Source: Deinococcus sp. (lineage in GTDB: Bacteria > Deinococcota > Deinococci > Deinococcales > Deinococcaceae). From it: a stretch of 5,906 nucleotides of DNA. Location: contig JAUNHF010000011.1 of assembly GCA_030524065.1 (NCBI GenBank), positions 1 through 5,906 on the forward strand. Direction: 5' to 3'. A program made the position numbers and the translations under genes. Every line of letters begins with the position of its first letter. Within the stretch, counting starts at the first letter, position 1. This document shows, one piece after another, positions 1 through 5,894 of this stretch. Below the pieces are notes generated by a model. The model was not told the origin of the DNA and did no database searches. It worked only from the letters and a program-made list of their open reading frames with translations.

Positions 1-8
1 CTGCGTCC

Positions 9-692
9 ATGCTCCTCTCGGTAGATTGGGACGCCTACTCCGGCACCCGCGAATTGGTGTTCGACGCGCCGATCTGGGGGGTGCGTGACCATGAGCATGA
101 CCGGCTCGCCGCCTGGCAGGCGCGGGCGCAGAGGCGCGGCGGCCCCGGCGCAGGGTGGGACGCGCTGGCTGCCGACTTCCCGCTGTATGACGGTTGGCAG
201 GCCCTGCAGCAGTACGCGGGACAGCCCGCCTTCGTCACGCTCTCGCACGCCGATATCTGGCCCGTGCTGGAGCGCTTTGCGGGCCTGAAGGTGCTGAACA
301 TAGACAGCCACCACGACCTGACCTCGTTCAGCGGTGACCGCGCCCGCCTGCGCCCCGGCAACTGGGCGGGGCTGGGGCTAGAGGCAGGATGGGTCACGCA
401 GTACGAGTGCCGCTACCCCGCTTGGCACGCCGACTTGCCGGTGGCAGAAGGCTACGACCTGGAGCGCACCCACACCGAACTCGCGCCGCTGCTGCCTGCG
501 CCAGTGCTGGAGCGAGTCACCCTGACCCGCTCGGCAGCGCTTCCCCATCCCACTGAGGTGAGCGCCGTGGTGCTGGTGCAGTCGCCCGCCTGGACCAATC
601 CGGCCCACGACTGCGAGTTCTGGGCGCTGGCAGAGGCGCTGGGGGCAGAGGTGCTGCTGGGGCCGCTGCGGAGGGCGAGTGATGAAGTCTAA
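9..692 (+). CDS. Uncharacterised protein with arginase-fold / UPF0489-like Asp-His motifs
   Basis: I do not recognise a named gene. The 227-aa soluble protein has no signal peptide or membrane segment. Three acidic/His motifs stand out: SVDWDAY at residues 4-10, SHAD at 79-82 and NIDSHHDL at 97-104. The last follows a hydrophobic strand and resembles the metal-binding DAHxD-type strand ends of ureohydrolase-fold proteins and the UPF0489 group; the first resembles their SxDxD strand. A GNW segment at 117-119 and SPAWTNPAHD at 192-201 look conserved too. A metal-dependent hydrolase-like role is inference only; catalysis is unproven. The ATG at 9 places the first motif at the extreme N terminus, which looks natural, but the frame is open to the window edge and no Shine-Dalgarno fits in the 8 visible bases, so the start could lie upstream. 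It converges on pilD, 15 bases between stops. Confidence 0.75.
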   Translation: MLLSVDWDAYSGTRELVFDAPIWGVRDHEHDRLAAWQARAQRRGGPGAGWDALAADFPLYDGWQALQQYAGQPAFVTLSHADIWPVLERFAGLKVLNIDSHHDLTSFSGDRARLRPGNWAGLGLEAGWVTQYECRYPAWHADLPVAEGYDLERTHTELAPLLPAPVLERVTLTRSAALPHPTEVSAVVLVQSPAWTNPAHDCEFWALAEALGAEVLLGPLRRASDEV

Positions 693-717
693 GGGGCTCA
701 GGCTCTCCTATAGCCCC
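693..717. terminator. Possible hairpin between convergent genes
   Basis: GGGGCT at 693-698 is the exact reverse complement of AGCCCC at 712-717, with a 13-base loop. It begins one base after the stop codon of the first gene and its right arm covers the last codons of pilD, so it sits where a bidirectional terminator would be expected. The stem is only 6 bp and neither strand has a T-run after it, so it is not a classical intrinsic terminator. It may be coincidental. Confidence 0.3.
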
Positions 718-1874
718 AGCAACCCCCGGTACCACGCCACCACACCCTCGCCCCACAGCATCGCCACTGCGGCGCCAATCGCCAGGTAGGGGCCGAACTT
801 GAGGCGGTTTTCGGCCTTGAGCGCCATCTGAACTACGCCCAGAATTGCCCCGGCGAAGATGGCTGCACCGATGCTGACCAGCACGCCGCTCACGCCCAAA
901 AAGGCGCCGATGGCCCCGGCCAGCTTCACATCCCCGAAGCCCATCGCGCTGGGGTCAAAGGGCGCGTCTTCCTCGGGTTCGGTGGCCCCAGTCTGCTTCT
1001 GAATAAAGGCGTACTGAATCCACCAGTACAGCCCGGCGATCAGCGCTGCGGCGCCCGCGCCTTGCAGGGCACCATTCACCATTTCCAGCGGGTCGCGGCC
1101 AAAGTTCACCCCCAGCGCCAAGCTGAGCAGCGCTCCGCCCAGCGTGAGCAGTTCAGGAATCCGCACCACCCCTTTGGCCGCTGCATTGACCGCTGCCGAG
1201 AGCAGCGCCGCGCCCAGGCCCCACAGCGGCCCGGCCCAGGCGCCGACCAGCAGGGCCAGCGCCATCTGCTGGTGCCCGATGGGAGCGTCTGGATATTGCC
1301 GCTCGCGGAAGCGCCGCAGCACCCATGACCCGATCAGGTCAATGGTCATCAGCACCCCGGCGCCGGTCAGCGCTCCGGCCAGGGCCTCGGTAAAGTTGGG
1401 CAGCCCACCATTCGCTAGGCCGCTGCCCGCCAGTGCCGCAACACCCAGCCCCAGTGCTACGCCCGGCAGCGTCAGCTCATCGGGAATGGTGTAAGTGTCC
1501 AGGTCAATCGCGCTGCCTGCCAGCAGGATGGTGAACAGAAGCATCAGCCCTAGGGTGCCCAGGCCATAAGCGGCGGGCGGGTAAAAGTAGGCGATGAGGG
1601 CATACGCTACGCCCGAAACCAGTTCCACCACCGGGTAGCGCCGCTTGATGGGAGCGCGGCAATAGCGGCACTTCCCGCCCAGGCTCAGCCACGACAGCAC
1701 CGGCACCAGGTCTTTCGGGGCCAGTGCGTGGTCGCAGTTGGGGCAGTGGCTGGGCGGAAAGGAAATGCTCTCGCCGCGCGGCAGCCGCCAGATCAGCACG
1801 TTGGTAAAGGAGCCGACCAACAGGCCGAAGATCAGGGCGCCGAGGAGAATAAAGGGCAAGGGCAGCAGGTCCAC
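708..1874 (-). CDS. pilD: Type IV prepilin peptidase / methyltransferase (PilD family), enlarged
   Basis: Membrane aspartyl protease that cleaves leader peptides of type IV pilin-like precursors at the cytoplasmic face, often with N-methylation of the new N terminus. The N-terminal domain has GLLVGSFTNVLIWRLPRGE (residues 17-35) and a zinc-type pair CPNC (44-47) and CRYC (69-72). The catalytic aspartates are D124 in AIDLDTYTIPDELT and D315 in GFGDVK; the C-terminal FGPYLAIGA (360-368) is also typical. At 388 aa it is about 100 residues longer than usual. The excess lies between the two aspartates, 191 residues apart rather than about 65, and looks like a second copy of the module (see findings). 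The GTG at 1874-1872 is the first usual start after the in-frame stop at 1908-1910. No Shine-Dalgarno precedes it; TACACT lies 7 bases upstream, suggesting a leaderless transcript. No pilin gene is adjacent. Confidence 0.95.
   Translation of the reverse strand: MDLLPLPFILLGALIFGLLVGSFTNVLIWRLPRGESISFPPSHCPNCDHALAPKDLVPVLSWLSLGGKCRYCRAPIKRRYPVVELVSGVAYALIAYFYPPAAYGLGTLGLMLLFTILLAGSAIDLDTYTIPDELTLPGVALGLGVAALAGSGLANGGLPNFTEALAGALTGAGVLMTIDLIGSWVLRRFRERQYPDAPIGHQQMALALLVGAWAGPLWGLGAALLSAAVNAAAKGVVRIPELLTLGGALLSLALGVNFGRDPLEMVNGALQGAGAAALIAGLYWWIQYAFIQKQTGATEPEEDAPFDPSAMGFGDVKLAGAIGAFLGVSGVLVSIGAAIFAGAILGVVQMALKAENRLKFGPYLAIGAAVAMLWGEGVVAWYRGLLGL
825..1487 (-). repeat. Internal protein-level tandem duplication within pilD
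   Basis: Residues about 130-238 and 239-350 of the prepilin peptidase align in three collinear blocks by eye. Block 1 is IPDELTL at 130-136 against IPELLTL at 239-245. Block 2 is GALTGAG at 167-173 against GALQGAG at 268-274, with E163/E264 and W184/W285 also matching. Block 3 is VGAWAG (210-215) followed by GAALLSAAV (221-229) against IGAFLG (322-327) followed by GAAIFAGAI (336-344). The repeat unit is about 110 residues. The DNA copies are strongly diverged, so this is an old duplication seen only in the protein. Low-complexity Ala/Gly/Leu membrane sequence could inflate the similarity. Confidence 0.6.
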
Positions 1875-1887
1875 GGCCCGCAGTGTA
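1875..1887 (-). promoter_or_regulatory. Candidate -10 element for leaderless pilD transcript
   Basis: On the minus strand TACACT runs from 1887 to 1882, followed by 7 bases and then the GTG start at 1874. It fits the TANNNT -10 pattern, and the spacing would place the transcription start at or next to the start codon. Leaderless mRNAs with such a close -10 are known to be common in Deinococcus. There is no convincing -35 at 17-18 bases (TAAATC or GTAAAT), and no Shine-Dalgarno, which is the indirect support. A match this loose can arise by chance. Confidence 0.35.
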
Positions 1888-1943
1888 GGGGGCGCAGTCT
1901 CACAGATTTACTCCCCCGCACCACGCCGCTCTGCCACTGAGTC

Positions 1944-1957
1944 TGGATACTTATCCA
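1944..1957. promoter_or_regulatory. Perfect dyad TGGATA-CT-TATCCA, possible operator
   Basis: TGGATA at 1944-1949 and TATCCA at 1952-1957 are exact reverse complements around a 2-base centre. The site is AT-rich within a GC-rich intergenic region, lies 70 bases upstream of the pilD start, and is far (about 120 bases) from the importer promoter. Its size suits a dimeric repressor or activator. No cognate regulator is known to me, so the role is inference. Confidence 0.4.
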
Positions 1958-2002
1958 TAACTTCTGGCCGGTCCTTGTACATTTGCCAGCAGCCGCCCAT
2001 CC

Positions 2003-2017
2003 CTTCTTCCAAAGAAG
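2003..2017. repeat. Short perfect inverted repeat CTTCTT-CCA-AAGAAG
   Basis: CTTCTT at 2003-2008 is the exact reverse complement of AAGAAG at 2012-2017, with a 3-base centre. It lies between the two copies of the CAGCCGCCC direct repeat and just upstream of the large hairpin at 2024-2068. It could be an operator half-site pair or a small hairpin; no T-run follows on either strand, so termination is unlikely. Confidence 0.4.
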
Positions 2018-2023
2018 TGCTGC

Positions 2024-2068
2024 ATCAGCCGCCCCAGATCGCGCATGTGGTCACTGGTGGCGGCTGAT
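2024..2068. repeat. Long imperfect hairpin (14 paired bases, one bulge) upstream of importer promoter
   Basis: ATCAGCCGCC at 2024-2033 pairs perfectly with GGCGGCTGAT at 2059-2068. After a single bulged T at 2058, CCAG (2034-2037) continues the stem with CTGG (2054-2057), leaving a 16-base loop. This is the strongest inverted repeat in the window. It ends 10 bases before the -35 hexamer. Neither strand has a T-run after the stem, and no plus-strand gene ends just upstream, so a terminator is not the obvious reading. It may be a remnant of a dispersed small palindromic repeat, a regulator site or a structured RNA. Confidence 0.6.
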
Positions 2069-2078
2069 ACAGGAAAAG

Positions 2079-2107
2079 TTGCATAACTATCCCGGGAGGC
2101 TTAATAT
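2079..2107 (+). promoter_or_regulatory. Sigma-70-type promoter candidate for the amino acid importer operon
   Basis: TTGCAT at 2079-2084 and TAATAT at 2102-2107 are separated by exactly 17 bases. The -35 matches the conserved TTG and the -10 matches four of six consensus bases. Transcription would start near 2114, giving a leader of about 105 bases before the substrate-binding protein. The element lies in a local AT-rich patch and is the best plus-strand promoter in the intergenic region. Confidence 0.5.
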
Positions 2108-2207
2108 TCTCGCAGCTATTCACGCCGTCCTTTTGCCGCAGCCCCCCACAGCGCCGCATGCCCCCACTGCAAATCCTTAGAGCGGCCCGAGTGGTCCCTT
2201 TCCCCCC

Positions 2208-2212
2208 GGAGG
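2208..2212 (+). promoter_or_regulatory. Ribosome binding site GGAGG deciding the substrate-binding protein start
   Basis: GGAGG is followed by 6 bases and the ATG at 2219. A second ATG at 2225 would be 12 bases away, so 2219 is the better start. Confidence 0.85.
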
Positions 2213-2218
2213 ACAACC

Positions 2219-3049
2219 ATGAACATGAAGACCCTTTTTCCACTGATGCTGCTGGGCGGCCTGACCCTAAGTGCTTGTAGCGCCCCCAAAGAAGACACCA
2301 CGACCACTGCAGTCTCGGCGGGCCAGACCGAAGCGGCGGCCCCAGCCACGGGCGCGGGCGGCGCCTGCATGGACCGCATCCGCAAAGACGGCCTGCGGGT
2401 GATCACCAGCCCCGACTACCCGCCCTACGAGTCCACCAACGAGCAAAATGAGATCGTGGGTTTTGACGTGGACATGGTCAATGCGATGGCACAGGAGATG
2501 GATGTAGAGACCAAGTTCACCGGCCAGGGCTTTGAAGGCCTGATTCCCTCGCTGATTTCGGGGCGCGCCGACCTGATCGCGGCGGGGCTGTCCATTACCG
2601 AGGAGCGTGCCCGGTCGGTGGCCTTTACCGACCCCTACGAGGAAACCAAGAACGTGATCGTCGTGGGCGCGGGCAGTGACCTCAGCGGCCCCGAAAGCCT
2701 GAATGGCAAGACCATCGGCGTGCAGTTGGGCACCGTGCAGGCCGATATGGCCGCTGAAATTGAGGGCGCCGACGTGCGCACCTTCAATCTGTTCAGCGAA
2801 GCCCTCGCCGCCCTCAAATCCGGGCAGATTGACTCGATGATTGTGGACGCTCCGGCGGGCCAGAACTATGTGAAGGCCAACAGTGACATCAAGCTGGCCG
2901 GTGAAATGGACGGCGGCACCAAGGCCCTGGCGACCCAGCTGGAATGCACCGACCTCGTGGCCGAACTGAACGCGGCCCTGGCGACCCTGCAACAAAACGG
3001 CGAACTGGACAAGCTGCGGGCCAAGTGGTTCACCGACCAGGCACAGTGA
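2219..3049 (+). CDS. Amino acid ABC transporter substrate-binding lipoprotein (SBP_bac_3 family)
   Basis: Captures an amino acid outside the cytoplasmic membrane and delivers it to the permease encoded next. The 276-aa precursor has a lipoprotein signal peptide with lipobox LSAC and the lipidated cysteine at C20, then a Thr/Ala-rich linker (21-48) that tethers the domain. The ligand-binding domain starts near 51. GFDVDMVNAMAQEM at 81-94 fits the family signature (GxDxD). SITEER at 125-130 supplies the arginine (R130) that in HisJ/GlnH relatives binds the ligand carboxylate; T172 in QLGT and D210 in IVDAP correspond to further ligand contacts. The last 25 residues match the usual C-terminal helices ending in KWF. 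Substrate cannot be fixed from sequence; a polar or basic amino acid is likely. C50 and C243 could form a disulfide. First gene of a three-gene operon. Confidence 0.95.
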   Translation: MNMKTLFPLMLLGGLTLSACSAPKEDTTTTAVSAGQTEAAAPATGAGGACMDRIRKDGLRVITSPDYPPYESTNEQNEIVGFDVDMVNAMAQEMDVETKFTGQGFEGLIPSLISGRADLIAAGLSITEERARSVAFTDPYEETKNVIVVGAGSDLSGPESLNGKTIGVQLGTVQADMAAEIEGADVRTFNLFSEALAALKSGQIDSMIVDAPAGQNYVKANSDIKLAGEMDGGTKALATQLECTDLVAELNAALATLQQNGELDKLRAKWFTDQAQ

Positions 3050-3059
3050 CCGTGACCTG

Positions 3060-3719
3060 ATGGATTTTCAGCTGATTGTAGACAGCCTGCCTTTCTTGCT
3101 TCAGGGGGCTGTCCTGACCTTGCAGGTCACGGTCATTGCGCTGGTGGCCGGAACTGTTCTAGGCACCCTGCTGGCGCTGGCGCGGCTGTCGGCCGTAAAG
3201 CCGCTGGCGTGGCTGGCGACCGCTTATATCGAACTGATTCGCGGCACCCCGCTGCTGGTGCAGATTTTCCTGATCTATTTCGGGTTGCCGCAGATCACCG
3301 GCATTAACCTGGAGCCGTTTCCGGCCGGGGTGCTGGCGTTTTCGCTCAACTCGGCTGCCTATGTGGCGGAGATTATGCGCTCGGGAATCCAGGGCGTGCC
3401 GCGTGGACAGACCGAAGCCTCGCTCTCGCTGGGCTTTTCGCCGCGCGACACCATGCGCTATATCGTGCTGCCGCAGGCCTTCCGCCGGGTGCTGCCCCCA
3501 CTGGTTAATGAAGCCCTCAACCTTCTCAAGAACACCTCGCTGCTGTCTTCTATCGCCCTGGTCGAACTGACCCGCGCTGGGCAGATCGTGGCCGCCCGCA
3601 GCTACAAACCGTTCGAGATGTACCTGGCCATCGCCCTGGTTTATCTGGCAATGACGATGGTGCTGAGTTTCCTGTCCAGCCGCCTGGAAAAGCGCTGGGG
3701 AGAAGGTGAGCGCCGGTGA
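3060..3719 (+). CDS. Polar amino acid ABC transporter permease (HisMQ/GlnP family)
   Basis: Membrane subunit of the importer. The 219-aa length is standard. Hydrophobic segments lie roughly at 10-42, 64-80, 88-104, 161-178 and 187-206. [14 protein letters not shown] at 57-70 is characteristic of the family. The cytoplasmic EAA loop that docks on the ATPase is at 119-138 (EASLSLGF then IVLP), followed by the typical LLKNTSL at 155-161. It is the only permease in the operon, so a homodimer is expected. The ATG at 3060 follows the substrate-binding protein stop by 10 bases with no clear Shine-Dalgarno, so translation is probably coupled to the upstream gene. The TGA stop overlaps a GTG at 3716. 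Confidence 0.95.
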   Translation: MDFQLIVDSLPFLLQGAVLTLQVTVIALVAGTVLGTLLALARLSAVKPLAWLATAYIELIRGTPLLVQIFLIYFGLPQITGINLEPFPAGVLAFSLNSAAYVAEIMRSGIQGVPRGQTEASLSLGFSPRDTMRYIVLPQAFRRVLPPLVNEALNLLKNTSLLSSIALVELTRAGQIVAARSYKPFEMYLAIALVYLAMTMVLSFLSSRLEKRWGEGERR

Positions 3720-3754
3720 CCGCGCAGACCGCAAGTGCTTCAGCGGCAAGAAAA

Positions 3755-3759
3755 GAGGT
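3755..3759 (+). promoter_or_regulatory. Ribosome binding site GAGGT supporting the ATPase start at 3764
   Basis: GAGGTG (3755-3760) matches the anti-Shine-Dalgarno and lies a few bases before the ATG at 3764. The alternative GTG at 3716, overlapping the permease stop, has no comparable site and would add 16 low-complexity residues. Confidence 0.65.
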
Positions 3760-3763
3760 GCCC

Positions 3764-4504
<741 letters not shown>

Positions 4505-4550
4505 AGCAGGTGCCTTCACCCATGTGCATTTAGCTTTGTATCCAGCACCC

Positions 4551-4586
4551 GCTGCCCGCTGCCCCATTCCCGAAGTGGTGGGCAGC
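4551..4586 (+). terminator. Candidate terminator hairpin after the importer operon
   Basis: GCTGCCC occurs in tandem at 4551-4557 and 4558-4564, and either copy can pair with GGGCAGC at 4580-4586. The nearer copy gives a 7-bp GC-rich stem with a 15-base loop. It lies 54 bases after the ATPase stop, a sensible place for a terminator, but the following bases ATTCTGGGG lack a T-run, so intrinsic termination would be weak. Confidence 0.35.
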
Positions 4587-4657
4587 ATTCTGGGGTCTGG
4601 CAACTGAGCTTGCAAACGGGCGGGCCGCGGCGCAGAGTGAGGATGACGATACATTGC

Positions 4658-4723
4658 TTCCGGTCAGGCCGCCCCCGTGGCTGTGCCTGACGGTCTCAAG
4701 TCCCGGCCACGGCTTTCCGGTCA
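4658..4723 (+). repeat. Direct repeat TTCCGGTCA (two copies) in the aminotransferase leader
   Basis: The 9-base word is at 4658-4666 and again at 4715-4723, 57 bases apart start to start. A related CGGTCT is at 4691-4696. The copies flank the interleaved stems and lie 35-100 bases before the aminotransferase start, so they could be regulator half sites on the same DNA face or part of an RNA fold. The repeat is short and could be chance. Confidence 0.35.
4663..4712 (+). promoter_or_regulatory. Two interleaved 7-bp stems, possible pseudoknot or RNA switch
   Basis: Stem A pairs GTCAGGC (4663-4669) with GCCTGAC (4685-4691). Stem B pairs CCGTGGC (4675-4681) with GCCACGG (4706-4712). The order is A, B, A', B', so the stems either exclude each other or coexist as an H-type pseudoknot with loops of 5, 3 and 14 bases. 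The structure would end 33 bases before the aminotransferase ribosome binding site. Two such stems in GC-rich DNA are not strongly improbable, so confidence is modest. Confidence 0.35.
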
Positions 4724-4745
4724 CCCTGGGCCGCTCGCTGGGCAG

Positions 4746-4751
4746 AAAGGA
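4746..4751 (+). promoter_or_regulatory. Ribosome binding site AAAGGA deciding the aminotransferase start
   Basis: AAAGGA is followed by 6 bases and the ATG at 4758. The upstream in-frame GTG at 4677 has no Shine-Dalgarno. Confidence 0.7.
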
Positions 4752-4757
4752 CGGTGC

Positions 4758-5894
4758 ATGACCTCAGCCACTCTCCCCAAAACCCAGATGATCAACCTGG
4801 GCCTGGGCTACCCTGCCGACGCCCTGCTGCCGCACTCGGTGTTCGAGCAGGCCTCGCAGCACCGCTTCGCGCAGGGCGACGCCTACTTTTTGCAGTACGG
4901 CGATGAGTGGGGCGACCCCTCTCTGCGCGCGCAGCTGGCTGACTTCCTGACCCGGCACTACGGCGTGGCGGTGCCGCCGGAGGAACTGCTGATTTCGGGC
5001 GGTATCTCGGGTGGGCTGGATATCGTCTGCAACATGCTGGCGCAGCCCGGCGCGGTCGCCATTGTGGAGGACACCACCTACTTCGCCTCGCCGGACATCA
5101 TGCAGAGCCACGGCCTGAAGGTGGTGCCTGCTCCGCTGGGCAGCGGCGGTCTGAACCTGGCGGCGCTGGAAGCCCTGGTGCGGCGTTGGCGCCCCCGGCT
5201 GGTGTACACCATTCCTTCCCATCACAACCCCACTGGCGTGACCCAGAGCCAGGAGCACCGCGAAGCCCTGATCGCGCTGGCCGAGCGCTACGACTTTTAT
5301 GTGGTGGCCGACGAGGTGTACCACCTGCTGAATTACGATTTTGCTGCGCCGCCTTCCTACTCGGCTTACGTATCGGGTGGTCGCGTGATCTCGCTGGGCA
5401 CCTTTTCCAAGATTCTGGCCCCAGGGCTGCGGGTGGGCTGGATTCACGCCCGGCGTGACGTGCTGGAGTTCTTGGTGACCAATCCCACCCTTCAGAGCGC
5501 GGGCGGCACCAATCCCATCGGCGCTTCGATGGTGAGTTCGGTGCTGGAACTGGGGCTGCTGGATCAGTATCTGGGCAGCATTCTGGACACTTTCGGGGCC
5601 CGCGCCGCTGCGATGGTGCAGAGCCTGCGCGCTCCAGCCTTTGCAGAGTGCGACTTCCGAGTGCCGCACGGCGGCTACTTTGTGTGGCTGCGGCTGCCGC
5701 CGGGGATGGTGGCCGAGCAGCTGGAGCCCCGCGCCCAGACATACGGCGTTACTTTCAAGCCAGGCAACATCTTTTCAGTGGAGGGCAAGTACACGGACCA
5801 CATCCGGCTGTGTTTCGCCTTTAACGACGAAGCCCAGATCCGTGAGGGCATTGCCCGGCTGGGTGAGGCCATCGCCAGCATGCGCCGGAGCTAG
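4758..5894 (+). CDS. PLP-dependent aminotransferase, class I/II (fold type I)
   Basis: Transfers an amino group between an amino acid and a 2-oxo acid using pyridoxal phosphate in the cytoplasm. The 378-aa protein shows the expected landmarks in order: LQYG at 45-48, GGISGGLD (81-88) for the phosphate region, Y108, NPTG at 157-160, D185 and Y188 in VADEVYHLL, the Schiff-base lysine K218 in GTFSKILAPGLRVGW, and R350 in HIRLCFAF for the substrate carboxylate. The N terminus (INLGLGYP, then LLP) and LQYG recall the 2-aminoadipate / kynurenine / YER152C-like branch and not aspartate aminotransferase proper, but the substrate cannot be set. The frame is open to a GTG at 4677 (405 aa); I choose 4758 because of AAAGGA and the normal length. 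It follows the importer genes on the same strand after a 253-base spacer, so it may use the imported amino acid, though separate transcription is likely. Confidence 0.93.
   Translation: MTSATLPKTQMINLGLGYPADALLPHSVFEQASQHRFAQGDAYFLQYGDEWGDPSLRAQLADFLTRHYGVAVPPEELLISGGISGGLDIVCNMLAQPGAVAIVEDTTYFASPDIMQSHGLKVVPAPLGSGGLNLAALEALVRRWRPRLVYTIPSHHNPTGVTQSQEHREALIALAERYDFYVVADEVYHLLNYDFAAPPSYSAYVSGGRVISLGTFSKILAPGLRVGWIHARRDVLEFLVTNPTLQSAGGTNPIGASMVSSVLELGLLDQYLGSILDTFGARAAAMVQSLRAPAFAECDFRVPHGGYFVWLRLPPGMVAEQLEPRAQTYGVTFKPGNIFSVEGKYTDHIRLCFAFNDEAQIREGIARLGEAIASMRRS

Larger units (their letters stand above)
1875..2218. other. Divergent intergenic region between pilD and the importer operon
   Basis: This 344-base stretch separates the divergent pilD and substrate-binding protein genes and must hold both promoters. 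It contains, from left to right, the pilD -10 candidate, a 14-bp dyad at 1944-1957, a 9-bp direct repeat CAGCCGCCC (1990-1998 and 2026-2034), a 15-bp dyad at 2003-2017, a long hairpin at 2024-2068, a promoter at 2079-2107, and a leader of about 105 bases ending in a strong ribosome binding site. Local composition is more AT-rich around 1940-1985 and 2070-2110 than in the genes. Short open frames here lack ribosome binding sites and I do not call them. Confidence 0.7.
4505..4757. other. Spacer between the importer operon and the aminotransferase
   Basis: This 253-base stretch contains a possible terminator hairpin for the operon (4558-4586), a weak TTGCAA at 4610-4615, a TANNNT-type TACATT at 4650-4655 without a fitting -35, a 9-bp direct repeat TTCCGGTCA, and two interleaved 7-bp stems. 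The reading frame of the aminotransferase is open from a GTG at 4677, but the residues encoded before 4758 do not look like part of the enzyme. I see no separate gene. Confidence 0.6.

Noticed and set aside
1952..1960. TTATCCATA-like sequence near 1951-1959 as a DnaA box
   Set aside because: One mismatch from TTATCCACA, single copy, and no origin context; better explained as the right arm of the 1944-1957 dyad.
1944..2107. Deinococcus radiation/desiccation response motif in the divergent region
   Set aside because: The 17-bp TTATG...CATAA type palindrome is not present; the dyads found have different arms and spacing.
1983..2180. Small 65-codon open frame in the divergent intergenic region
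   Set aside because: No ribosome binding site; it covers the hairpin and promoter, and its composition looks non-coding.
2158..2280. Upstream open frame from ATG 2158 overlapping the substrate-binding protein start
   Set aside because: No ribosome binding site and its stop lies inside the next gene in another frame, with no leader-peptide codon bias.
2267..2995. Long open frame (242 codons) on the minus strand opposite the substrate-binding protein
   Set aside because: Typical antisense shadow in GC-rich DNA; His/Gly/Arg-rich composition, no recognisable motif, and the plus-strand gene is unmistakable.
4677..4757. N-terminal extension of the aminotransferase from GTG 4677
   Set aside because: No Shine-Dalgarno, Pro/Gly/Arg-rich residues unlike the enzyme, and a good AAAGGA site precedes the ATG at 4758.
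4764..5669. Open frame of 301 codons on the minus strand opposite the aminotransferase
   Set aside because: Shadow of the aminotransferase gene; Gln/His/Arg-rich with no domain.
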